Positions 1 through 12,328 of a DNA stretch of 64,000 nt are shown here, one piece after another. Origin of the DNA: Astragalus membranaceus (taxonomy: Eukaryota > Streptophyta > Magnoliopsida > Fabales > Fabaceae); the NCBI GenBank assembly GCA_039519185.1, contig CM076851.1, positions 101,429,531 to 101,493,530 on the forward strand, written 5' to 3'. Position 1 is the first letter of the stretch. Each line of letters opens with the position of its first letter. A program made the translations under genes and the position numbers. The notes under the pieces are model-generated. The model did no database searches, was not told the DNA's origin, and worked only from the letters and a program-made list of their open reading frames with translations.

Positions 1-861
1 AATCCATGTACTTCTGAGACCTTTGAAGGAACTCGCCCAAGTTCCTAGGTTTGTTGATACCTACATCCATCTGGAAAAGACTTCCCTTTCTTAATCCGTA
101 TTTCATCCAAAATAACCTCTGCCTGTCTTCCAAATTTCGAACACACGAGGCCTCCTTGTTGAAACGCTCAATGTATTCTCTTAGTGTCTCATCGTCATGC
201 TGTCTGACAGCCCTTAGCACTTCTTCAAATTTAGGTTTCAACCGGGAGGTGGTGAAACAAGCTGTGAACATTCTCGCCAGCTGCCTCCATGAGGAGATAT
301 AGTTTGGTTTTAACTCTTGAAACCACTCTAGTGCGGAGTTTTCGAGAGTGAGGAGGACAATTTTGCAGTGAACAGGCTCCCTGGCGCCTCTATAGCGCAT
401 CATCAGGGAGAAGTGTGCCAGATGGCGGTCTGGATCTCCGGATCAATCATACATCTTGAGGGCTGACAGCTTCTCCAAGGCCCTTGGGATTTGGCATTCA
501 TCCACCCTTCGAGTGAAGGGTCCTTCATCGGGAAACCTCATTGAGTTGCGAGGGGAGTTATCTTCATAGTCTATTTCTCGATACCTGCGCCGGTTGGGGG
601 ATCTCCTCGATGGCGATCCTCGGTGATGCCTCTGGTGGGTATTGACCTTGTCCCTTGGCCTCTCACGAGAATTAGAAGATGCACGTGAGGAGGTCCTTGA
701 ATGGGAGTCGTGAGGCTGATAGGTATCATCTGGAGGGGATGGAGGGGTCCTCGGAGGTGAGCCTGATATTCCATGCCCGCGCCGCTGAGGGGGAGAGCGA
801 TGTACGTGCCTCCGCCTTGGGGGAGAACGATGGACGTGATGCCTTCGAGGGGGAGACCGAT
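1..861 (-). pseudogene. gag of element T, downstream part (capsid region)
   Basis: Read leftward from 861, this continues the gag frame that begins at 21616. It opens with an Arg/Ser/His/Pro-rich stretch of repeated HVHRSPP-like units, then a Tat-type capsid region (motifs GDPDRHLAHF, ALEWFQEL, ISSWRQLARMF) that continues off the window edge. Gag is the structural protein of the virus-like particle. An in-frame TGA at 443-445 truncates it just before the capsid motifs, so this copy cannot make a full gag. The methionine at 908-910 that opens the local ORF is not real, because its first residues are encoded by the end of the Ogre LTR (862-910). Confidence 0.8.
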
Positions 862-3800
862 TGTCGCACCCCGAAAAATCCCTAATCCTTGGAGGGATTT
901 TTCTTCGCACAACGGGATTTTAGAGTCGCCACCAATATTTTTTAAAGGTAAAACATCGAAAAACCTTTTTTGGAAAGCAATGGTCTTTGGAACCATTAGA
1001 TTTGGGTTCGGGGGTCTAATTACATATGGGGAAGGTATTAGCACCCCATAACGTCCCTTCAAAGAAGGGTTACCTTAATTAAATATGTGATTTGCAAAGT
1101 TGATTTGGAAAAATGCTTTGTTTTTACCTCTTTTGTTGATGAATGACTTAATGAAAAATCCTTAGTTTTCGCGCTTGACGGAGAGTATTCGCTCCTACGT
1201 ATCTCCCGGTGCGATGGAGAATTCAAAGCAACGTAGTTCTTGTTTTTGAAAAATGTTTTATTTTGGAAAAGTGTTTGGTTTTTGAAAGGAAAGATGTTTT
1301 GGGTTTGTTGTGCTTGACGAAGAGTATCCGCTCCTACGTATCTCCCGGTGCGATGGAGAATTCAAAGCTACGTAGTTCTGGGTTGTCTAGAAAAAGGGTT
1401 TTGTTTTTTATCTTGTTTAATTGTGAAAATTGAGCTTTCATGATGATCAATTGAGCAAAGGCTCCAAGTGACCACCATTAGCACTTCATTGTTAATAATC
1501 ATGCAAGCAAAGGCTTCGCAAGACTACTAACAAAGTTTTTGATTTAGTGAAAATCTTTAGGAAAATTAGGCATTCATGATGATCAATTGAGCAAAGGCTT
1601 CAAGTGATCGCCACTAGTACCTCATTGTTAATAATCTTGCAAGCAAAGGCTTCACAAGACTACTAACAAAGTTTGATTTTGAAGAGTTTTCGCAATTGGA
1701 TTGATTCTTGTTTAGGGAATGATTTTGATGCTTGAAAAGACTTTTGATTGAAAGTGGACCTAGACTACACACATTATGACACAATACATAGATAGGCAAA
1801 GAATGCACCCAAGTTGAGCATTTTGGCGAAAATGCATGAATAGGCAAGAAAATGAACCTAAGTTGTACATCTTATTGAAGATGCTAGGCAATGGGATGAA
1901 CCTAACTAGGCATTTATGACACAATATGTGAATAGGCAAAGGTATTTCAAAGCACAAGTGATATCAAACTTCTAATGAATCACTTGCAAAACCCTAAGGA
2001 TTTCACATCAACATTAGACATAAGCACCCATGTGGTATCCTTTTGATGTCATCAATGTCTAATACATTTCTTCAATCAACCAGATGGAAGGGATAAATTA
2101 AAAGGGGCATTTGCCTCATGCAAGATCATAGGCAAGTCTTAAGACTAAATTGACAAGTTTAGGCAATTAGGGTGTTGAGTCCCTTTAGGTAATCTTTGAC
2201 ACTTGGGATATGCACAAGTGCATAGGTGTCAAATCCTCTTACCAAATCGTCAACACAAAACCAAAAATTGTTTCAAAACAATTAATTATTTGCAAGACCA
2301 AGAGCATTTCAAAATGATTTATAAGTTGTTTTTGGTAATCAAAGCAATTGGTAAGGAAAGGAAACCTAAATTTGCATTCTTGTTCGCTAGGAATCAGAAA
2401 AGAAATTGAATCCTCTTAGGCAATCCCCAACACTTAAAGTGTGCATCAAAGCACAAGTGAGAGTCCTCTTCCCAATCATCAACATAGGACATGATTTGCA
2501 AGCAAATTCATGAGAACAACAAGTTTTAAGCAAACAAACATCATAATCAAGGTTCAATTCCAAGGAATTGCAAGATTAAACAACCAACTCATCAAAAATC
2601 TCTTAAACCCTAATTTCTTTGAAACATGCGAAACTAACATAAACCCTAAATCGCATTTTATTCATGGAAACACAAGATAATGCAAGAGAACAACATAGAT
2701 AAAACTTTTGACAAGGATTCACATGATCAAACAAAGAAATGCATAACAATCACACAAATCCTAATTTTCCTCTAATATGCGAAATGAAGTAAGCTTCAAA
2801 TCATCATTTTATTCATGAAAACAACAAGAAATGAGTGAAATAACAACAACACACAATTTTTTCTAAAGGAGAGAAGCATTCCAAGCACCCAAACCTCCCA
2901 AAGTGTTTGTCAAGATACTTGAAATACATCTCTCACTCAACAACAACAACTATGCTAACATTATGACATTAAAATGCAATGGGATGCCAAAATGAAGTGA
3001 TGATTTACACCTTTGATGCTAAAATTGGAAGATGGATGATGCTAGGTTTTAAAGTATACCTCAACTCCAAGCTAGAATAAGGAAGGAAATGAGATGAATG
3101 AATGCAAAACCCCTTTAATCTACTCTTCAATCTTCAACTTTGAACTTGATCCTTGAATTTGAAGGTGAATCTTTGAGGGGAATGCAAGAAGGATGGAAGA
3201 TTTAGTGTAGGAAAGGTGTTTTAATGGATGATTGAGTGAAGAAATTGGAAAAGATGAGGTGAGGGAGAGGATGGTGTATTCGGCCAAGGAGAGGAGAGGA
3301 GGAGGTTTTTGTGCAAAAAATGAACTTGTCTTGTATTTTGGGAGAGTAGGCTTATATATGGTCTTGGGTGAAATTAGGGTTAAGGGTAGAATAGGAATGG
3401 GATGTTCTATTTTAAGTAAGTTTGCAATTTCTTATGAAGGAGTGAGTGTGAGAGGATGGTGTCATTTACAAAAAGGGGTATGAATCTACATGAGAATGTG
3501 TGGGAATTAGTGATGTGTATGAAATGGGTAGGATTAAGGATAGTACAAGAATATTCTTAAGGAATAATTGTACAATAGAAGAGTGTGGAAGAAATTGTGG
3601 ATAGAGAGAGGGAAAGAATTCGGCCATGACAAAAAATGGGGAGGGAAAATTGCTTCTCCTTTTTGGTCTTTTGTCTTATTGAGGACACTTTGTACTCTCT
3701 ATTTGAATTTTGAATTTTTGGGCATGCAAATGATAGTGCACCTATTGAAAATGTGTCACATATTTTTGGGCACAATAAAAATATCCCTCTAATTATTCAT

Positions 3801-4343
3801 GACAATAAAAGTTGTCATTTAATAATCGGAGAATATTTAATGGTCCTTTTTCAGCTTTCTTGTGCAATAAAAAAGGGAAAAATGCCTTTTAATTATTTTG
3901 AACTAGGATTTTCTTCCAAAAAATTATACAAAAATTATCCTTGATAAAATAAACTGTATTTTTCATCCTTGACTTGGTTTAGTTCAAAAATAATTAACTT
4001 GCCCTCATTTGAATGCCCACAGATATTGAAACATGCACTATTTTATTCCCTAAAATTCTCAAAAATTAATAAAAATGTTTTTTTTTGGGTGCCAAAAATT
4101 AATAACGATCAATAAATGACCTTTTTGAAGACTAAAATGCATGCCAAATGGCAAGGGCAAAAGGGAAGCTCACGCAGTTACGACTGGCGCGTGCGCGTAA
4201 TTCAAATAAAAATACGAGATAGGGGACAAATACACATAAATGCGAAAGTCCATTAACCTACACAAATTATGAATTACCCTTATTGTTTCCATTTTTGTTT
4301 AAAAAAAGGTTTTGACTTGGGCGGACAAAATTAGGGTATGGCA
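862..4343 (-). repeat. 3' LTR of the Ogre-like element
   Basis: The LTR is 3,482 bp. Its start (4343 on the minus strand) is TGCCATACCC and its end (862) is GGGGTGCGACA. The first ~410 bp are repeated at 20939-21349, which defines it as an LTR. Internal direct repeats occur at about 1172-1245 versus 1310-1383 (a unit including CTCCTACGTATCTCCCGGTG) and at about 1437-1546 versus 1570-1680. No host gene is visible; small ORFs here have no recognisable product. A GC-rich motif lies near 4166-4200 in otherwise AT-rich sequence. Confidence 0.88.
3352..3358 (-). promoter_or_regulatory. candidate TATA box of the Ogre LTR
   Basis: The minus strand reads CATATATAAGC here, about 985 bp from the LTR start. 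That is a plausible U3/R position for a long Ogre-type LTR. It is a motif match only; no transcript evidence is available. Confidence 0.35.
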
Positions 4344-4356
4344 GCTGCCCCTCTTT
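4344..4356 (-). other. polypurine tract of the Ogre-like element
   Basis: The minus strand reads AAAGAGGGGCAGC immediately before the 3' LTR start. This is the expected primer site for plus-strand DNA synthesis and fixes the element's orientation. Confidence 0.8.
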
Positions 4357-5733
4357 ATTTGGATTTTACCAAGAAATATGAATTGGCCGAGACATATTTC
4401 GAAGATAAAATAGGAATAAAGAATTCAGAAATTATACCAATTTTGTCTACTTGGAGAAACCCGAATTTTCTTTTTCTGTTTCTTCTTTTTCTCTTTTCTC
4501 ATTTTTCTTTTCTCTTTTTTTTTCTTTTTTTTGAATCAACACTTGGAATGTTGATGAGGAAACAATAAACGAAATGGTTAACAACATGCACGCTAACTGT
4601 GAAAGGCAAGGAAAGCGCTAAATGAAGAAAGCGATAAAGAAAGCGGTAAAATGCCAGGCTGCCTAAAACCTGTAAACGAACCCTCGCGAATCCGAGTTTG
4701 CACGTGGCTTTGAGGAGCACTGATTAATGCACGGCGTCCACTGTATCTTAGGCTGATACAACTATTCCGTTGAACCTCACATGGGGCTGCGGTCCATCGC
4801 GTTGCTCGTACACGATGTGAGACCATAAACAGAAGGGAGCACTGAACTCTGATAAGAGCGATTTGAACTCCAAACTGCAATGCACGCTTGAGCGCCGAAC
4901 TGAAAAGCATTTGAAGTCCAAACTAAGAGGGGATTTTCTGGGAACTGAGTGCAAGGATTAACATCGAAGTACTTATCCGTCCTTGTACTTGCAAGTGAGA
5001 TGAACAAATGCATGCAATGCAAATGCCATGATTGCTTTTTGATGGGATGAATGTGATGTGATGCAGGAGTTTCTTTTTGCTTGCATGAATTTTTTTGTCT
5101 ATGTTTGATGAATGCAATGCATGAATTTTATTTGTTTTATTGCTCTTTTGCTCTTCTCTTTTTTTATCTTTTTCGACCAAATCGTAGGACTTGCGTTATG
5201 AGGCACGATGGTCGTCCATAATGGTGCGAAGGTCATGCTTCAGCCTTTTGAGAATTGTTTTGACGCGATCAGTGCTTTTGTTTGATTCTTGTGAATTTAC
5301 CTGATTGAGAGATCATTTCTTTTCTCATGATTTTCAAAAGTTTCGCAATGATTTTAATGCTCTGATTTATGCACATTTTCATAATTCATTTATCATCTAC
5401 CATAAAACATCATTTTAAAGCACAAATGAAAAGGAAGCAATGATAAAACAATAAGCAGACGGAGTGGAAAATTTGGACTTTTTATTCATATGGAAACCGA
5501 ACGCGCAAAAGGCGCGCCAACTGAAAAGAGTACATTGAGAATTTTTTGAAACTAAAAAAACAAGAAAAATGGACGCAACAGATCTTATGAGCGCTCTTTG
5601 TCTTTGGAGTGTTGATGCCAATCACCCATACTTATATCCTTGATCACCCTTTTATCCAAGCTTTTGGAGGCGCTGCTTGCCTTTTTTACTTTTTTAAGTC
5701 CAACCTTTCTGACCCTAATTTTTGCTTGTTCCG
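4357..5733 (-). other. Ogre 3' non-coding region
   Basis: This is non-coding sequence between the integrase stop (14709-14711) and the polypurine tract, interrupted by the chromovirus at 5734-14583. The outer part continues at 14589-14708, where GAAAACCCGAAAGGGCGG-like repeats typical of legume Ogre 3' regions are visible on the minus strand. It contains pyrimidine runs near 4470-4530 and a GGCGCGCC site near 5514. No gene is seen. Confidence 0.6.
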
Positions 5734-5943
5734 TGTAACACCCTCAAAATAATTAGTAGAATTATTTGGGTGTTAACCCAATTAAGCTAATTTAGCACTT
5801 GACTGGTAAATTTACTGAGTGCTAAAATTATTTATTGATTGTCATCGGATCGTTAACCGGATAATACGGATCAAGGAAGTTTCGGAATCGAAATAGGAGA
5901 TTTAGATCAATATGGTAATTGGACCACGTTACCAATTATTTAC

Positions 5944-5946
<3 letters not shown>

Positions 5947-6016
<70 letters not shown>
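5947..6016. repeat. (AT)35 microsatellite in the 5' LTR
   Basis: This is an uninterrupted AT dinucleotide run of 70 bp. The 3' LTR copy at 12266-12325 is 60 bp, so it has slipped by five units since insertion. Confidence 0.95.
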
Positions 6017-6019
<3 letters not shown>

Positions 6020-7020
6020 ACCGTGTGTGAGTGTGTAAAAGAAAAAGAAAAGAAAAGAATTGAAAGAAAAGAAGAAAGAAGAAAGCGAGAAACAGTGAAG
6101 AGAAAGAAGAGAAGAAGAAGAGAATGGCGTGAGGGAGAAGAGAAGAGGGAGGGAGAAGACTTCACCGAAACGACTTCCTTCCAACACGAAAAATGTTCGG
6201 CGTTCCTTCCTCTTCGTTTCGGTACCAATTTCCGGACGATCAACTCACTCTCTCTCACTTGGCCATTTTTGTGTTTTGGAGGTTTTGTGGGAAATCCGAT
6301 TTTGGGTTGGTTTTGAAGGTTTAAGTTCGGTTAGGAACGAACCCAAGGTGGATTGCTCGAGTATTAGAGTTCGATTGGATGATTGGGAGCTAGTTGGGTG
6401 AGTTAGGTTGAAAAATCAAAATTATTGGGGTTATGTGTGAATAGTGTCATGGAGATTAGAGGAGGAAGATGATGAATAGTACCCGTGGAGAATTTCAGGG
6501 AATTTGGTATTTCGGTCAACAAGAGGTTTCGCGATCGAGTGGAAAGCTTTGGAAGCGGATTGGAAGTCGCCGGAGCGGGGAATGTTCGTGTGGCTACTCG
6601 GTGAATTCGGCTCGATCGTGGTTCACGCTTCAAGGGTGAGTTTTACTCACGTTTAGGATTTTTGTTTTCGAATTAATTAATTGATCGTTTTACCGCTTTC
6701 GTTGGTCTGGAATATTACTTGATATTGTCTGTTTCGGGTTAGGAATCGATCGGAGCGAGTCTCGAGTTGTGTCGTATTGAAATGGAATTTTTGGTGATTC
6801 GATTTCGAAAGATTTTGACTTAAAAACCGTTAATTGGAAAATATGTCGCGTTTTGATACAATTCGTTTAAAATGAGTTTTTGATTGATTTGATTGATTGT
6901 GTGACTTTGATTGAGACTGTTTTTATAGTTGTCAAAACTGTTTTCAATCGGAACAAGAATCGGAATTGAGCGGAATAGCGAATTTTGCAAGAAAACGGAA
7001 AACCTGCACTTTTCTGCAGA

Positions 7021-7128
7021 GGGTCGCGTCGCGACCCGTTACCATCGCGTCGCGACCTAGCCCAGTTTTGTCACGCAAAAAGTTTGTCACTTTTCGCGTC
7101 GCGAAGGAAGCAGTTCGCGTCGCGACGC
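7021..7128. repeat. GC-rich near-palindromic motif cluster (TCGCGTCGCGA-like)
   Basis: Four spaced copies of a CGCGTCGCGA-like near-palindrome lie in an AT-rich LTR. The same cluster is at 13330-13437 in the other LTR. The first copy, GGGTCGCGTCGCGACCC, is palindromic apart from its centre. Function is unknown. Confidence 0.85.
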
Positions 7129-7630
7129 TTTGCAGATTTTCAACAGTTTTTCACTGATTTTGTTTTCGCGATATCTTTTGATTCCGGAATCCGATTGAGG
7201 TGTTCTAAGATGCGTTTCAAAGCTTATTCCGAGGCCTAACTAAATATACAATTTAAAAAGGTAAATAGAACTGTTTTCGAAGTTCAAATTGTTTCGAAAG
7301 ACCGAATAATAGTACACGTGTGCGAATATGTTTTACTAATAATAAAGCGGACTATGAGTCCTACGTGGTATGGTATAACTGACGCGGGATGATTATTATT
7401 TATTCACTATAGGAAACGACCCAATGCGGGGATTATGTTCGATTAACGGTCAAAGGTAGATGGACTAAATGTTCATTGAGTATAGGTGAACTAACAGGTC
7501 ATCGAGTGTAGATATATTTATTTATATATCTGGTTTGGGTGACGACCCATGTTGACATACTAGGAGGGACAGTCATGATCCCCCACCCTAGGCTCTGAGG
7601 CCAATAGCGGAACTGTTATTGGATAGGGGT

Positions 7631-7886
7631 TCGCCGGGATTTAGTCTTCGGGCAGTCGGCGGTGTGTCAAAGAGTATTGAGTAACGTCCGCCGGGATTTA
7701 GTCTTCGGGCAGTCGGTGGTACGTTACTGTTGTTTTGTGGTGTGTTCGCCGGGATTTAGTCTTCGGGCAGTCGGTGACACACTGAGTTATAGCAGATTCG
7801 CCGGGATTTAGTCTTGGGGCAGTCGGTGAAATGCTATGTGTAAAATAATGCGGTTCATCGGGAGTTAGCGTTCGCGCAGTCGATGC
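7631..7886 (+). repeat. tandem repeat CGCCGGGATTTAGTCTTCGG in the LTR
   Basis: Five spaced copies, the last one degenerate, of a unit containing CGCCGGGATTTAGTCTTCGG and GGCAGTCGG. The matching array in the 3' LTR (about 13941-14138) has one unit fewer, which accounts for the 57-bp LTR length difference. Confidence 0.85.
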
Positions 7887-8333
7887 CGTGTTGAGTTAAC
7901 AATATTTTAAAATCTGGACCGAGAGCGCTAGTAGGGGTCTCGGTAGAACTCACTGAGATTGTATCTCATTGTTTATATGTTGTTGTTTTACAGAGAAACA
8001 GGGACAACGGAAATCCAAGAGGCACGAGTAGATGGTACTCGGATGGTGGCTGAAGACTTAGGGTTATGCCTAAGTTCATATTTCCTTTTGTTGTCTATGT
8101 ATTATAACTCTATGTATTGGTATTATAATTTTTATTTCCGCTTTCTTGTAAGATATTGAACACTGTGTTTCACTGATTGTTTATGGTCTTATTTATGTTT
8201 AAGACTGTTCTGTTGTTATTCAGTGAAGTTTTTATAGTGGTGTTCAGTATTTAAACAGGAAATATATCTCTGATGTTCTAGGAATGGTGCACTTGGGTAT
8301 TTTTACTCAATAAGAATACCGGGGTGTTACAGT

Positions 8334-8345
8334 TGGTATCAGAGC
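8334..8345 (+). other. primer binding site, initiator tRNA-Met type
   Basis: TGGTATCAGAGC lies 2 bp after the LTR end. This is the standard PBS of many plant Ty3/gypsy elements and is complementary to the 3' end of the initiator tRNA-Met. Confidence 0.9.
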
Positions 8346-8449
8346 AGTTCGACCTAGTCGGACTTAGTTTAGGGTTGAGTCGATTCCTTGTTAGTCCTAT
8401 TTGTAATTACACTTGTGATGCTAAGAGACATTGAGCCTGATCAACTTAA

Positions 8450-9055
8450 TACTTAGTGCATCATAAGCGGAATTATGGAAGGATGATCAAGACACAATCC
8501 TCGACCAAAACCGGAATCTCCAACCGGTGCATCCTCAGGAAAGGTGACATGACGGTGAAAGAATACACCGCTAAGTTCGAGAAGTTGTCTCAGTTTTACC
8601 GAATGGTAAGGTACAATCAGCCTATGTCGCCGAGGATGATCTCATAGGAAGTATGGGAAAGGAAAGAAGGTAGTTGAAATTATCAACTCTGAATGCAAAG
8701 TCCTAGGATAATTTCATCGAAGGAAAAGCAGATGCAATTCTTTGATTCTTCAAAGGTCAGAAGATGTTCTAACTGTGGAAAGTCTCACAGTGGTGATTGC
8801 AAGCGAAGATCTAATCGGTGCTATTATTGTAATGTAGAGGGTCTCTATGGTAAGGAGTGCCCTGTAAGGAAGAGTTCCAAGGAGTTACAAGCAGCTCTAA
8901 GGCAAGGACGAGTCAATATTATGGATGCTTGGACAGTTACGAGTGCTGACGGTATACTTAGAAGGATGGGAGTCCTATTCAATAACTCGATCAGTATATT
9001 ATATGATTCGGGTGCAACCTATGCTGTATATCCCGATCGCGGGTGAATCGGTTGG
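8450..9055 (+). pseudogene. chromovirus gag zinc knuckle and protease remnant
   Basis: The fragment near 8530-8640 (KKGDMTVKEY-like, AKFEKLSQF) is gag. The stretch from 8693 has two CX2C knuckle-like groups (CSNCGKSHSGDC and CYYCNVEG...C), then a retropepsin-like active site ILYDSGAT ending near 9040. The reading frame is broken between these parts (stop at 8645-8647) and most of the gag capsid region is missing. In a working element this region would form the particle and process the polyprotein; here it is not translatable as a unit. Confidence 0.75.
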
Positions 9056-9399
9056 GATTAGCCTTATCATCACTATCCGAGCCGATAACCATCTTAACTG
9101 CTGCTAAGGGTCGTGTCCAGACCTAATCTTTGTATAGAATTGTCTACTTGTCATGGGAGACAGAAATTTCGTTGTAGAATTTATTGTTTGCCTATGAGAA
9201 GTGTGGAAGCATATGTTAGTATGTTGTCTGCATCCATTGGAACTAGTTTAGATTTGGCGAGCATTCAGGGCGTGAATGACGTTCAGGATGTTTCTGGATG
9301 AAGTTTCTTCTGAACCTCCAGAGCGAGAGGTAGAGTTTATTGTAGAATTGGTTCCTGGCACGGGATCAATATCTATTGTTTCGTATTGAAGGTTTCTTG

Positions 9400-10620
9400 A
9401 GAATTAAAGGAAATGGAGTCTCAACTTAAAGAGTCGATGTTAAAGAAATTTATTCGACTGAGTGCTTCTCTAGGGAGTGCTCTGGTGTGATTGGTCAAAA
9501 GGAAATATAGTAGCATGAGATTGTACATTGATTATCGACAACTCAACAAGGTGATGATCAAGAACAAAATGTCCTTTGCCAAGGATACACGAATTGCTGG
9601 ATCAACTTCGAGGTGCCGTGGTGTTTTCAAAAATTGATCTGAGGTCAGGTTATCATCAATTAAAAGTCAGAGCCTTAGATATTCCGAAGACAGCTTTCCG
9701 TACTAGGTATGGACATTACAAGTTCGTAGTGATGCCCTTCGGTTTGACTAATGCTCCAGCGGTAATCATGGATTACCTGAACTGAGTTTTTCCTCAATTA
9801 CCTAGATCAATTTGTAGTCATTTTCATTGATGGTATCTCGATGTGCTCGAAGACCATTGAGGAGCATGTCCAACATCTCCGCATTGTTCTGAAAGTACTC
9901 CGAGAAAATAAGTTGTACTTGAAACCTTCGAAGTGTGATTTTTGAGTGTCAGAGGTAAAGTCTTTGGGACATGTGATTTCCCAAGTCGGGAGTTCCTGTA
10001 GATCCCAATAAGAAGGAAGCGGTGTTGAATGGGAGTGACCGACATCAGTCGTAGAGATCAAAAGTTTCTGGGTCTAGCCGGTTACTATAAGAGATTTGTT
10101 AAAGGGTTCTCACAGTTAGTTTTCCACCTACTTGGTTAACTCGTAAGGGTCATCCGTTTACGTGGGATGCCGTTTGTGAAGAATGTTTTCAAGAGTTGAA
10201 GATTCGGTTGACTTCTGCTCCAACCCATATTCTTCCAGATTCGTATTTGGAATTCCAAATTTACAGCGATGTTCTGGAAAGGGTTTGGGATGTCTTCTCA
10301 TGCAGAATTAACAAGTGGTAGCTTATGCGTCCAGACAATTGAAGACTCATGAGGAGTATTATCCGACTAATGATTTGGAATTGGCAGCTATTGTGTATGC
10401 ACTGAAGATTTGGAGACGTTACCTGTAAGGGTCTCGTTTTGAAGTCTTTAGTGGTCACAAGAATTTAAGGTATCTGTTTGATCAGAAAGAACTGAATAAC
10501 AGGCAGAGAAGTGTGTTGAGTTTCTGGAGGATTATAAATTAGTGTTGATATAGCATTCGAGAGAGGCCAGTGTTGTAGCTGATGCGCTGAGTAGGAAGTC
10601 CATCCACATGGCCGAGTTTA
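9400..10620 (+). pseudogene. chromovirus reverse transcriptase / RNase H remnant
   Basis: RT motifs are clear between 9576 and 9785 (VVFSKIDLRSGYHQLKV, FVVMPFGLTNAPA) and are followed by a stop. The catalytic block at 9823-9834 reads FIDG, so the second of the two catalytic aspartates is lost. Further on are RT connection pieces (FLGLAGYYKRFVKGFS near 10068) and the end of RNase H (VVADALSRKS near 10573). Several stops and frame changes separate them. The enzyme cannot be functional. Confidence 0.82.
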
Positions 10621-12040
10621 TTGATGCATGAGATGGAATTATCGGAATCTTTTAGAGACTTAAATCTGAATTCAAGATCAAGGAGGAACCGGTTAGTTTT
10701 GAGCCATATGAGGATCTCTAGTTCCCTAAGGGATTCTATACGCTTAGCACGGGAAGTTGATGTGACGCTACAATCACAAACGTATTTCCAGATTTTTCCA
10801 TAGATAGTGATGGAGTCAGTTGTTTCAACGGTAGAATCTGTGCGCCCGATGATGAGAACAATAAAAGGCAAGTGTTAGAGGAAGCACACCGAAATTTATA
10901 TTCTGTTCCAGGGTGTACAGAATATAAAGCAGATGTATTAGCGGCGAGGTATTAGTTTGTTAACCTCTCCTTTGTGAAGGTTAACAAGGAGATAGTATTA
11001 TGTGATTCCGTTTGACAAGTCAAACGTGAATTCGAATATGAAAATGAGGTGACTGTTGACTGTTTTTCACAATGCGAATAAGCACCAAAGGATTAATTGA
11101 TGGATTTGCTGCAAGGGACTGAACTTTCCAAAGTGAAGTTTGGCGTGCGGTATGGTAGTTTTGAAAATCATTTTTGGAAAACCCGCATGCTAAAGTTAAT
11201 TTTGGGAACGAATCAAGAGGCTAATGAAATCTGATTTAGGAAAATCCTAGGAGGACTACTTAGGTTGAGGAGAAGCTCTCAACGCTATTGACTAATTTGG
11301 AAAGGAATCGGATGCGTCGTTGGTAAAAACCTCGTGATGAAGTTGCAACAGAGGAAAAGGAGCTCTGAGTTCTGTTTGATAGTTGTTTTGAGAACAACTG
11401 AGGTAATCTGCATTGCGTTCAAAATTATTTGATGCCCCCACGGTTTATTTCTACGTTTAAGATAAACGTTTCTGGTAAATCCTCATTTCATCATCTTTTT
11501 GAAAAGTCTTGTCTCGAAATCATGGGGACGAGTCAAGAAGTTTCACAAGTGACTTTTCCGTCACATTGTCGGTGTGTACGAGAACTGTTATGGAATTTTA
11601 GACAGTTGTTGAGAACGTGTTTACACCATTCGAGGGAATCGTGTTTGTTCCTATCTCAATCGAGGATTACAGATATGTGGATCTCATTTTCAACATATAT
11701 TTCTATCAAGCGTCTTATATTATACCCTTTGATTTAGATTAATCAAAGTTGGGGAGTAAACGAGGATAATTGGAATGAAGCTTCGAGGGTGTTTTCAAGC
11801 GCGGTGCCGAGCCTATGTAGGCGAATGATGAGTTCCTCGTGTAGATTCGTAACCAGAGAGTTCGTATCAAGGTAGTAGTCGAACATGCTTAAGGATTGAC
11901 GTGCCAACTTGGGAAGATTTTCTACACTCATTTGGATGGTTCGAGATTGTTTTCCAGCAAATTTAGACCTTTCTGAGAATGTCGATTCTCGGTTAGTCAG
12001 ATGAAAGACTTAACAAAATTTTGAGGACAAAATTCTTTCA
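10621..12040 (+). pseudogene. chromovirus integrase / chromodomain region, heavily decayed
   Basis: This lies between RNase H and the polypurine tract, where integrase and chromodomain belong in this lineage. Only weak similarity is visible, such as short patches around 10870-10990 and the terminal FEDKILSSWGE-like end at about 12020-12051. Stop codons occur in all frames at short spacing. The assignment rests mainly on position. Confidence 0.45.
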
Positions 12041-12052
12041 AGTTGGGGAGAA
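12041..12052 (+). other. polypurine tract of the chromovirus
   Basis: AGTTGGGGAGAA lies directly before the 3' LTR, the usual plus-strand primer of Tekay/Del-like elements. Confidence 0.88.
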
Positions 12053-12262
12053 TGTAACACCCTCAAAATAATTAGTAGAATTATTTGGGTGTTAACCCAA
12101 TTAAGCTAATTTAGCACTTGACTGGTAAATTTACTGAGTGCTAAAATTATTTATTGATTGTCATCGGATCGTTAACCGGATAATACGGATCAAGGAAGTT
12201 TCGGAATCGAAATAGGAGATTTAGATCAATATGGTAATTGGACCACGTTACCAATTATTTAC

Positions 12263-12328
<66 letters not shown>

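Larger units (their letters stand above)
5734..8331 (+). repeat. 5' LTR of the chromovirus
   Basis: The LTR is 2,598 bp. In order it contains an (AT)n tract (5947-6016), a purine-rich GAAAGAAGA-type tract (about 6035-6160), a cluster of TCGCGTCGCGA-like sites (7021-7128) and a tandem repeat array (about 7631-7886). Small ORFs inside it are repeated in the 3' LTR and have no recognised product. Confidence 0.93.

Noticed and set aside
443..910. 155-codon Arg/Ser-rich ORF that looks like an SR splicing factor
   Set aside because: Its first residues come from the Ogre LTR end and the remainder is the in-frame continuation of the T-element gag from 21350; the RS-like character is the gag linker.
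5912..6316. ORFs of 83-134 codons with long Tyr-Ile runs, repeated near 12248-12625
   Set aside because: They are translations of the (AT)n tract and purine-rich leader of the chromovirus LTR, occur in both LTRs and on both strands, and have no protein-like composition.
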